Positions 1 to 6,710 of a stretch of 7,381 nt of DNA are shown one piece after another (within the stretch, counting starts at the first letter, position 1; every line of letters begins with the position of its first letter). The position numbers and the translations under genes are program-made. The stretch is from Thermoanaerobacterales bacterium (lineage in GTDB: Bacteria > Bacillota > Thermosediminibacteria > Thermosediminibacterales > Tepidanaerobacteraceae). The notes under the pieces are model-generated. The model was not told where the DNA came from. It did no database searches and saw only the letters and a program-made list of their open reading frames with translations. The DNA lies in contig DUTQ01000381.1 of the NCBI GenBank assembly GCA_012841995.1, positions 1 to 7,381 on the forward strand. The letters are read 5' to 3'.

Positions 1-152
1 AATCTAATTCCCCTTGAGTGAGTTCAGATAGAAATTCAGCCAATTCTGATACCCCAGCTTTTTTATTCCTTATTAGCATATTTTCAAAGAAAAAGCCGGG
101 GTATCAGAATTGGCTGAATTTCTATCTGAACTCACTCAAGGGGAATTAGATT
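1..152. repeat. 63-bp near-perfect inverted repeat with 26-nt loop
   Basis: Positions 1-63 are the reverse complement of 90-152, with paired positions summing to 153. The only mismatch is A56 opposite C97. The loop is 64-89. The right arm is the start of the jetA-like coding region, so the left arm carries the same codons on the minus strand; the one mismatch falls at a third codon position (GCT against GCC, both Ala). The left arm reaches the first base of the window, so its true length is unknown. If real, it would form a very stable hairpin over the 5' end of the mRNA. Fold-back chimeras at the end of a contig look exactly like this, so an artefact is at least as likely as a biological inverted duplication. 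Confidence 0.95.
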
Positions 153-1411
153 TAAACTTTGAGGATCATTTAAAACTATCTAGAGAGATAATTCAGGTAT
201 TTCGCCCCCCAAGTGGTAAAAGAAATAGCCGGGAATTTTATAACTGGGAAACGGGAAAGCAAGAAATAATTCAATATTCCATACTAAAAGCCTCTTATTT
301 TGATGCCAAGACCAATAGCCAATATTATGAATTGGACGAACAGGGGCTTGAGCTTATATTTGCAACTAAAGAATACTTTTCGGAATTTCAGCTTTCTATA
401 AATCAATTAATCCTTAGAAAACAGCTGGAAAAGGGAGAATTTGTCGGGGCTTTGCGGCAAATTGATGAAATGCGGATGGATGTCAGGAATTTACAAGATA
501 AGATATATAGGATAAAACACGAAATCCAAAGAAACATCATATCTGATGAAACCTATCGGCGGTATGAATCAATAGTAGATGATATCCATTCTAGATTGAG
601 CCGGGAAAATGAAGAGTTTGAAGAATTAAAATCCTTTATAAAGGAAACCAGGGAAAGACTGGAACATGAGGTCCATGAAGAAGAGATGAGAAAAGCTTAT
701 GGCTTAATCATTAGAATAGATAAGGAATTGAGCGAGGTACACTATGAGCATAGGACTTTACTTTCCCAGAGTATAGATATGAAGACAACGGCCTTAAATG
801 CTGCCCAGGAATCCCTTTATTATGTAGGCATTGATTCCTTTAATTTTAAAGATCAAATAACAAGTAAACTCCTATCTACACCCTTACCCCTAGAATCTTC
901 CCGAAGGCTTGTAAAACCTTTTCTGTACTTAGAAAGAGGGGAATTATGGTCACCCCTTGCGGTGTTTGCAAGACAGCGAATTGAAAAAAGCGGTCTTGTT
1001 GATGAAGGTTCATCATTTGCAAAGCCTATGGAAGACTGGGAAGTAGAAGAAGATATTAAAATCCAACAAAAGAATTTTGAGTATATTATGGAAATGGTCC
1101 TAAAGTCAATAAAGGATAAAAACAGTATAACATTAGAAGAGTTTATACATTTTATAAGGGAAAACAAGCAAGAAGAAATATTGAACTATAGATTTTTTTA
1201 CGATTTTTGGTTATTACTCCACCACAGTGCACCTATCAAAATACAGATACAGGAAAATCAAAATCAGTTATTAAATAAGGCGATAAAACTTCTAGAAGGG
1301 AAATATGAAACGCTTAAGGTAGTGGAAATTCAAGGAAGTCTACAGCCCAATGAAAGATATATAATTAGAAATATGAAACTGACATTGGAGGAGAAGGCCG
1401 ATGTTATATGA
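110..1411 (+). CDS. JetA/MukF-like kleisin subunit, probably 5'-truncated
   Basis: This is the first gene of a MukFEB/Wadjet-type operon and probably encodes the kleisin that bridges the heads of the large ATPase (inferred mainly from order and architecture). The 433-residue product is soluble, with no signal peptide or membrane segment. Residues 53-89 look like the end of a winged-helix domain. Residues 90-235 are long charged helices, with coiled coil clearest at about 125-185. A linker rich in Pro and acidic residues lies near 255-315. Residues 320-425 form a second helical/winged domain that would suit contact with the ATPase head. FRPPSGKR (31-38) is a distinctive local motif. The start is doubtful. 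The TTG at 110 is the first usual start codon, but the frame is open and coding-like back to 77 (a TAG lies at 74-76), and the 63-bp inverted repeat covers this region. A kleisin of this type should have a longer N-terminal winged-helix part, so some tens of residues are probably lost upstream. The 3' end overlaps the next gene by 11 nt. It is not similar to anything I can name by sequence with certainty; the JetA assignment is moderate. Confidence 0.8.
   Translation: MAEFLSELTQGELDLNFEDHLKLSREIIQVFRPPSGKRNSREFYNWETGKQEIIQYSILKASYFDAKTNSQYYELDEQGLELIFATKEYFSEFQLSINQLILRKQLEKGEFVGALRQIDEMRMDVRNLQDKIYRIKHEIQRNIISDETYRRYESIVDDIHSRLSRENEEFEELKSFIKETRERLEHEVHEEEMRKAYGLIIRIDKELSEVHYEHRTLLSQSIDMKTTALNAAQESLYYVGIDSFNFKDQITSKLLSTPLPLESSRRLVKPFLYLERGELWSPLAVFARQRIEKSGLVDEGSSFAKPMEDWEVEEDIKIQQKNFEYIMEMVLKSIKDKNSITLEEFIHFIRENKQEEILNYRFFYDFWLLLHHSAPIKIQIQENQNQLLNKAIKLLEGKYETLKVVEIQGSLQPNERYIIRNMKLTLEEKADVI
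1387..1393 (+). promoter_or_regulatory. Shine-Dalgarno of the jetB-like gene, inside jetA-like
   Basis: GGAGGAG lies 7 nt before the ATG at 1401, within the last codons of the jetA-like gene. It fixes the start of the second gene, and with the 11-nt overlap it suggests re-initiation or coupled translation. Confidence 0.85.
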
Positions 1412-2150
1412 ACAAGAACAGGTAATACAGGCCTTTAAAATATATTCCGCTTTAGCTATTAATGGAAAGGTTTTCAAGGACGATTTTAGATTATATTTAG
1501 CTGATGATCACATTAGGGGGTTGGTAGATCGGTTTGCGAAAGAGGTAGACTGCACTATATTAGTAGTGGGGGATTTTATATATATGATACCCTTGTCTAC
1601 AAATTCTTCCTTTCATATATCCAATGAAACTATAAAAGATAAACACCTTCCTTTGAGAGCGGTAAATGCCGATATATACATGATGTACGTGGCGATTATA
1701 ATTTTATTTGGGGAATTTTACGATAGTTATCAGACCACCGAGGCTACGAGAGATTTTATCAAAATGGAGGATTGGCTAAAAAGTGTAAATGATAAGATGC
1801 AATCTTTGGCAGGTTATGATGAAGAGGAACTGAGGAAACTGGAGCAAAAATATGAATACAACTGGATTACCATAATAGATAAATGGGAGGCACTAGATGA
1901 TATAAAGGAAAATGTCCAGCAAACTGCAAGGACCATAAGTAGAATGAGCTTTATGAATATTGTAAAGCGGTTTTTGGAGGAACAGGAGTTAGTAGAGGAA
2001 ATCGGAAATGATGAGATTCAATTGACAGAAAAGGCAAAAGCTATCATCCAAAGATATTATATGGAATTAGAATATAATAGGGAAATATTAGAGTTTATAT
2101 ATTCATTAGAGGAAAGAGGTGAAAACGATGCCGGCCATATCCAAGATTAG
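1401..2150 (+). CDS. JetB/MukE-like winged-helix subunit (DUF6063-like)
   Basis: This 249-residue protein is the probable MukE/JetB-like subunit, which binds the kleisin and helps load or clamp DNA in the SMC complex. The ATG at 1401 has a strong ribosome binding site 7 nt upstream. Residues 1-65 look like a first winged-helix domain, with a hairpin at VDCTILVVGDFIYMIP (49-64). Residues 90-106 are a strongly hydrophobic helix, most likely a buried core helix because charged, soluble segments flank it. Residues 118-170 are amphipathic helices. Residues 175-225 look like a second winged-helix domain, containing RTISRMSF and IGNDEIQLTEKA. Two winged-helix domains in about 230-250 residues is the usual MukE/JetB plan. 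From memory the sequence resembles DUF6063, the small subunit named in type III Wadjet loci; this was not searched. It overlaps jetA-like by 11 nt and jetC-like by 23 nt, which implies a fixed stoichiometry within one complex. Confidence 0.8.
   Translation: MLYEQEQVIQAFKIYSALAINGKVFKDDFRLYLADDHIRGLVDRFAKEVDCTILVVGDFIYMIPLSTNSSFHISNETIKDKHLPLRAVNADIYMMYVAIIILFGEFYDSYQTTEATRDFIKMEDWLKSVNDKMQSLAGYDEEELRKLEQKYEYNWITIIDKWEALDDIKENVQQTARTISRMSFMNIVKRFLEEQELVEEIGNDEIQLTEKAKAIIQRYYMELEYNREILEFIYSLEERGENDAGHIQD
2115..2121 (+). promoter_or_regulatory. Shine-Dalgarno that decides the jetC-like start
   Basis: AGAGGTG ends 6 nt before the ATG at 2128. A GTG at 2119 is in the same frame but lies inside this ribosome binding site, so it is unlikely to be the start. 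The protein should begin MPAISKIRF, with the usual short strand ahead of the N-terminal ATPase lobe. Confidence 0.8.
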
Positions 2151-5100
2151 ATTTACAAATATAATATATGAAAATGGGGCTAAAAGGTTTAATGACGATA
2201 TATTCGAATTTGATGGATACGATGGAGTTATATTACTAGAAAACGGTGGGGGCAAAACTGTGTTTATACAAACTGCCCTCCAGGCTGTATTGCCCCATGC
2301 CGATTTAGGAGAGCGGAAGATAAGGGATACTCTTTCTCTAGAGGGAGGAGCAAGTCACATAGCCATTGAATGGATATTAAACGACAGACCACGAAGGTAT
2401 GCTATTACAGCGGTGACGTTGTTTCTAACCCCCGGAGGTCTAAAATCCTTACGTTACGTATATGATTATTCCGCAGGTGATGATCATTCCATAGAGAATC
2501 TTCCCTTTGTAAAAGAAAACCAAGACGGTGATACTAGACCTGTTAGCAGACAGGAAGTTCAAGAATACTATCAATATATGCAAAACCACAAGCTAAATGC
2601 CCATACCTTTGATACTATAAAGGATTTTCACCAGTATATTGAGGAAAACTTCCACATCATACCCTCCGAGTGGAAAAGCATTGCTCATATAAACGGAGCT
2701 GAAGGCGATGTGGAGAAGTTTTTTGAAGAATGTAAAACCACTTCTCAATTGGTAGATCAATTACTCATACCTACAGTGGAAAAGGCACTAGTAGGCAATG
2801 GCACCGAAGATTTTGTTCAAATATTTGAAAGGCAAAGGGAACATTTTAAAAGGCATCGGGAACTTAGATGTAGGATAGAAGAAAGTAAAAATATAGAACA
2901 AAAGATATATCATTATGTAAATACATATACCCAATTACACAAAGTAGAAGAAGAGATGCTCAATAAAAAAAGAGAAGCAAAATCCATATATGGTTTTCTA
3001 AAGGAAGAACAGAGGGAAACTAATGATGAAATGGTCCATCTGGAAGGGCTTAAGGAACTTTGCCTAAAAGAGAAATATGAACTAAATAGAAAAGAAGTTT
3101 CTTATGAATTGGCGATGCTGAACAAGAAATTACAAGCAGCAAGAGACAATTATGAAATTATCAAATCTAAATATATGGAGATTGAACATAGACTTAAAAC
3201 AAGAGAAGAAGAACTTCAAAATCTAGAAATTGCAGAGCTCAAAGCTAATATCGTTCGCCATGAAGAAAGATACAATATATTAATTAAACAGCTGGAAGAA
3301 TTAGATGAAGATCAGGACATAATGGATTTAAAAGATAGGCTAGAGGAAAATTCTAGTCTATTGAAGGGATATTTTGAAGATGAAAAACAAAGATTAGAAA
3401 AACAGAAGGATCTATTGGAAAATCAAAAATATAGATATGAAGATGAGTTACGAGAAATCCGTGAAAAGATAAATAAACTTCAATTAAAAAAACAAGATTT
3501 AATTGAGGAAAGGGCCGGATATAAAGGTGAAATAAAGGGCATAGAAAGCAACATGGAAGGTATTAAGAAAGACATATTGGCAAATCCCCTTAATGAAACG
3601 GTGGAAGGGGAATATCCTAAATGGCGGGAGCGAACCGAGGAAATTGAAAGATTAAATAATACCTATAAAAAGCATCTAAAGGAGTTGAAGGAAAGAAAGG
3701 GACTGCTTTCTATGGAAATACCCGTTCTTCATAATAAAATCCAATTGCTCATTGAGGATACTACCGCCAAGGACAAGGATATAAAATCAATTAAAAATAA
3801 GCACAATGAAGTATTAGCTATAGTTAAAGACTTAAGATTAGAATGGCATTACCTGGATTCAATATATCTAAAACAGCAATCCATAATTCAATATATTGAA
3901 GAAAGATTGGAAAAAACCAAAAATGAAAGAGAAAGACTATTAGAACGGGAAAGATTGTCTTATAGATTGCTGGATTACTACGGGGAAAATAAATATTTTA
4001 CCGGAGAACCTCTCATGGAAGAATGGTTAGACAGTTGGAAAAATCAATTTCATCTATTGGAACTAGGCACAAAATATATAGAAAAGGCATCAGCTAATCT
4101 CAATAAAAGTTTAACCGAGATATATGTGGAATACCCCCTATGGCCATTGGCATTAATAACTTCTGAGGGGGAATTGGCAAAACTATCGGAGAAAATAGAG
4201 GAGCATCGGGGAAAATTGACCTTTCCCATATTGGTCCTATCCCAGGAAGAAGCGGCAAATATACTACTGGGAAGAAAGCAAATCGAAGAAAGATATGTAT
4301 ATCCCCTACTTTGGGAAGAAAATATAGATAAAGAAAAGTTTGAACTATGGAAAAGGAAACTGAAAGAAACTGCTACAAAAGCCGTAGAAGAAAGAAAAAG
4401 TAAAGAAAGAGAAGAAAGAAAGTGGCAAGATATATTGAGGTCTATAAAGCAGTTCCTGTCAACTTACCCCTATGACGAGTACACCCAATTGATAGAAGAA
4501 TTTAAAGCCTTGGAGGTTAAATTAGATCAATTTAAAAATATATTAGCTGAAAAACTAAAGGAAGATGCATCTATAGATGGAGAGATTCAGGAGTATCAAG
4601 CCAAATTAAATAATTTAGAACATGAATCTAATTATCTATGTAGAAAAATCGAGAGGGCTTTAGACTATTTTGCAAAGGAAAGAGAAAAGGAGAGTTTGAA
4701 CAATCGATTATATCAAAAAAATGAGGAATTAGATTTTGTTCAGAGGAAAATTGAATTATATAAAAGGGATGAGGAAAGCAAATCCTTTGTAGTCCAGGAA
4801 GCCGGATATAAAATAGAGAATATGAAAGCCCAGATATTAAATATATTAGAGGACCCAAACTATAAAGAAGTAAAACATTTTAGTGCCATATACAGGGATA
4901 TTAATAAAGATAGTATTTTAGAAGAAAGAGAATATATAAAGGAGCTGCTATCAGAAAAACAAAAGGGTAGACCGGAAATAGAAAGACGATTAAAAGATGT
5001 GAAAGAAAGTAAAGAAAGAAATGAAGAGCTGTTGAAGAGAAAGTATGCTACTGCAACTTACCCCATAGATGAAAATACAGAATATCCTTACAACGGGAAG

Positions 5101-6564
5101 GCTTTAATACAAGGGTTATTAGGGGAAGTTAAGAAATTGAGGGGTGATGTGGATAGCATATTACCTCCCTTGAGGCAAGAAGAAGAAAAATATAAGAAAA
5201 GTAACTATGAATACGAAATAAGACTGGAAGGTTTTAATAAAGAGTTTAAAGAACTCATATCCTTTACTCAGCCACTGTCCAGCATAAAGCAACAACTGGC
5301 CCGAGAAAGGGTAGAATTAGCCGACAAGGAGAAATACTTAGAAACAAGCTATGAAAGGCTTAAAAAAGAGTTGGAGGATATTGAAAATAATATCCATAAT
5401 TTAGATATTAAAAATGGCAAATATGAATTTTTACTTGAGGGCATCGAAGGGACTATTTTATCAGCAAATGTAAAGCAAACTCTGCCCTATAATAGGAAAA
5501 AGATAATATCTGAAATAGTCGATGAGTTGGAATACATAACTGAGACCCTTGAAAACCATAGGGCTAAAATAGATATGGAGAGGAATCAATTTATCCAGTT
5601 ATTAGATAGCAATGTTAAAGATATAAGGCTGAGGGAAATGGCCATATCTGGCATTAAAAACAAAAGAGCCTTTGAAGAAGTTTTGGAATGGCAAAAAAAT
5701 ATGAATAAGACTTTAAATAGAGTCATAAGAATTCATGAAAAAAACATGATGGAACACGATAAGGAATTAAGTCAGTTCATTCAATATCTGTACACCTATT
5801 TATCTACATTAGCTGATGAGATGCGAACAATACCTAAAAATACAAAGGTAAAAATTGACAATAACTGGAAAGAGATCTTTCAAATCCAAGTGCCCAGTTG
5901 GGACGAAGAAGAAGGAAAAGCAGAAATTAGAAAACATGTAGACTGGATGATCAGCAAATTAGAAAGTGATGAATTTTTAGATGATGATGGAAGAGAAGAC
6001 CTAGGGAAGATAAAAAAGGCTATACAAAAATGGCTTGAGTCCAAACAACTGCTTAACATTATAATGGCAGGCAAGGACATAAAGGTAAAATGCAGGAAAG
6101 TTACTAATGATGGCAAAATAAGTAATATGTATTATTCGTGGGAAAGCTCTAACCAATGGTCAGGTGGTGAAAAATGGAGCAAAAATATGGCCCTTTTCCT
6201 AGGCATATTAAACTATGTGGCTGAAAAGAAACAACATATATTGCCTAATCAAAAGCGACATAGAACGGTTATTATGGACAACCCCTTTGGTAAAGCCTCT
6301 AGTGATCATGTTCTAAGTCCCGTATTCTTTATAGCCGAGCAGCTAGGATTCCAGTTCATAGCCCTAACTGCTCATGGAGAAGGACGGTTTATCAGAGACT
6401 ATTTTCCTATAGTTTATAGCTGTAAACTAAGACCGGCTGTAGGAGGGGATACTTCCATATTAACAAAAGAAAAAAGCATAAACTATGCCTTTTTTAAAGA
6501 TAATGACCCAATGGTTATAGAGAGAATAGGAGAAAGGGAGCAGATGAGTATATTTGGGATGTAA
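2128..6564 (+). CDS. JetC/MukB-like SMC ATPase with long coiled coil
   Basis: This is the motor of the complex: a 1478-residue SMC/Rad50-superfamily protein expected to bind and translocate or loop-extrude DNA with its kleisin and MukE-like partners. Numbering is from the ATG at 2128. The N-terminal head lobe is about residues 1-245, with the P-loop ENGGGKT at 38-44. A conserved-looking block, INGAEGDVEKFFEEC followed by LLIPTVEKAL, lies near 188-225. Coiled coil runs about 250-610. A non-coiled region at about 615-740 (rich in aromatic residues and Pro, with WPLALIT and FPILVLSQEEA) is the probable hinge. The returning coiled coil is about 740-1290. The C-terminal lobe has the ABC signature WSGGEKWS (1344-1351), Walker B TVIMDN (1380-1385), a D-loop-like GKASSD and the switch His in LTAH (1416). 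The P-loop lacks the first Gly of GxxxxGKT (Leu instead), and Asn replaces the usual catalytic Glu after the Walker B Asp. It is much longer than type I JetC (about 1100 residues, from memory) and near MukB in size (about 1490). No membrane segments are seen. A head-to-hinge SMC architecture is secure; the Wadjet assignment is likely but not proven. Confidence 0.9.
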   Translation: MPAISKIRFTNIIYENGAKRFNDDIFEFDGYDGVILLENGGGKTVFIQTALQAVLPHADLGERKIRDTLSLEGGASHIAIEWILNDRPRRYAITAVTLFLTPGGLKSLRYVYDYSAGDDHSIENLPFVKENQDGDTRPVSRQEVQEYYQYMQNHKLNAHTFDTIKDFHQYIEENFHIIPSEWKSIAHINGAEGDVEKFFEECKTTSQLVDQLLIPTVEKALVGNGTEDFVQIFERQREHFKRHRELRCRIEESKNIEQKIYHYVNTYTQLHKVEEEMLNKKREAKSIYGFLKEEQRETNDEMVHLEGLKELCLKEKYELNRKEVSYELAMLNKKLQAARDNYEIIKSKYMEIEHRLKTREEELQNLEIAELKANIVRHEERYNILIKQLEELDEDQDIMDLKDRLEENSSLLKGYFEDEKQRLEKQKDLLENQKYRYEDELREIREKINKLQLKKQDLIEERAGYKGEIKGIESNMEGIKKDILANPLNETVEGEYPKWRERTEEIERLNNTYKKHLKELKERKGLLSMEIPVLHNKIQLLIEDTTAKDKDIKSIKNKHNEVLAIVKDLRLEWHYLDSIYLKQQSIIQYIEERLEKTKNERERLLERERLSYRLLDYYGENKYFTGEPLMEEWLDSWKNQFHLLELGTKYIEKASANLNKSLTEIYVEYPLWPLALITSEGELAKLSEKIEEHRGKLTFPILVLSQEEAANILLGRKQIEERYVYPLLWEENIDKEKFELWKRKLKETATKAVEERKSKEREERKWQDILRSIKQFLSTYPYDEYTQLIEEFKALEVKLDQFKNILAEKLKEDASIDGEIQEYQAKLNNLEHESNYLCRKIERALDYFAKEREKESLNNRLYQKNEELDFVQRKIELYKRDEESKSFVVQEAGYKIENMKAQILNILEDPNYKEVKHFSAIYRDINKDSILEEREYIKELLSEKQKGRPEIERRLKDVKESKERNEELLKRKYATATYPIDENTEYPYNGKALIQGLLGEVKKLRGDVDSILPPLRQEEEKYKKSNYEYEIRLEGFNKEFKELISFTQPLSSIKQQLARERVELADKEKYLETSYERLKKELEDIENNIHNLDIKNGKYEFLLEGIEGTILSANVKQTLPYNRKKIISEIVDELEYITETLENHRAKIDMERNQFIQLLDSNVKDIRLREMAISGIKNKRAFEEVLEWQKNMNKTLNRVIRIHEKNMMEHDKELSQFIQYLYTYLSTLADEMRTIPKNTKVKIDNNWKEIFQIQVPSWDEEEGKAEIRKHVDWMISKLESDEFLDDDGREDLGKIKKAIQKWLESKQLLNIIMAGKDIKVKCRKVTNDGKISNMYYSWESSNQWSGGEKWSKNMALFLGILNYVAEKKQHILPNQKRHRTVIMDNPFGKASSDHVLSPVFFIAEQLGFQFIALTAHGEGRFIRDYFPIVYSCKLRPAVGGDTSILTKEKSINYAFFKDNDPMVIERIGEREQMSIFGM

Positions 6565-6710
6565 TAAAATGTAGTAGAAATGGTTGAAAAGCAATACAGG
6601 ATTGACCAGACCGAGATTGTAAATTAAATGCATTAAAATTATTAAGCAGACCATTAATTTTTAAATTGGTTATCTGTTCATATTGTCTTTTTAGAGAGGT
6701 AGAAAGTTTG
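6565..6710. other. Intergenic gap between SMC operon and permease
   Basis: These 146 AT-rich nucleotides hold no gene. They contain a candidate promoter (6602-6629), a ribosome binding site (6693-6700) for the permease, and the hexamer CAGACC twice in direct orientation (6607-6612 and 6647-6652), which could be chance or a regulator half-site pair. No strong stem followed by a T-run is visible, so where the SMC operon's transcript ends is unclear. Confidence 0.7.
6602..6629 (+). promoter_or_regulatory. Candidate sigma-A promoter of the permease gene
   Basis: TTGACC at 6602-6607 matches the -35 consensus at five of six positions. TTAAAT at 6624-6629 matches the -10 consensus at four of six, with a 16-nt spacer. 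It would give a leader of about 75 nt before the ATG at 6711. In such AT-rich sequence a match of this quality can arise by chance. Confidence 0.35.

Noticed and set aside
1..79. Minus-strand frame starting with ATG at 79 and reading MLIRNKKAGVSELAE off the left edge
   Set aside because: It is the mirror copy of the kleisin gene's 5' end created by the inverted repeat. It has no ribosome binding site and may be artefactual, so it is discussed as a finding and not called as a gene.
853..1167. Minus-strand open frame of 104 codons
   Set aside because: It lies wholly inside the jetA-like gene in antisense, is rich in Ser, Phe and Ile as shadows of Glu/Lys-rich coding sequence are, and has no domain signature.
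1674..1718. Possible membrane segment in the jetB-like protein (residues 92-106)
   Set aside because: It is a short hydrophobic helix between charged, soluble segments of a winged-helix protein and fits a buried core helix better.
2119..2127. GTG at 2119 as start of the SMC ATPase
   Set aside because: It lies within the Shine-Dalgarno sequence for the ATG at 2128, which has ideal spacing and gives the expected N-terminus.
4628..4858. Minus-strand open frame of 76 codons
   Set aside because: It is antisense to the coiled coil of the ATPase, with no recognisable protein features.
5880..6116. Minus-strand open frame of 78 codons
   Set aside because: It is antisense to the ATPase head region; its Ser-rich, low-complexity composition is typical of a shadow frame.
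6460..6654. Minus-strand open frame of 64 codons across the end of the ATPase gene
   Set aside because: It is hydrophobic only because AT-rich sequence read in reverse gives Leu/Ile/Tyr/Phe codons. Most of it overlaps the real gene.
6645..6692. Possible terminator after the SMC operon
   Set aside because: The stem is only six pairs (6645-6650 with 6673-6678, one G-T) plus three more across a bulge, and the five-T run (6688-6692) starts 10 nt after it.
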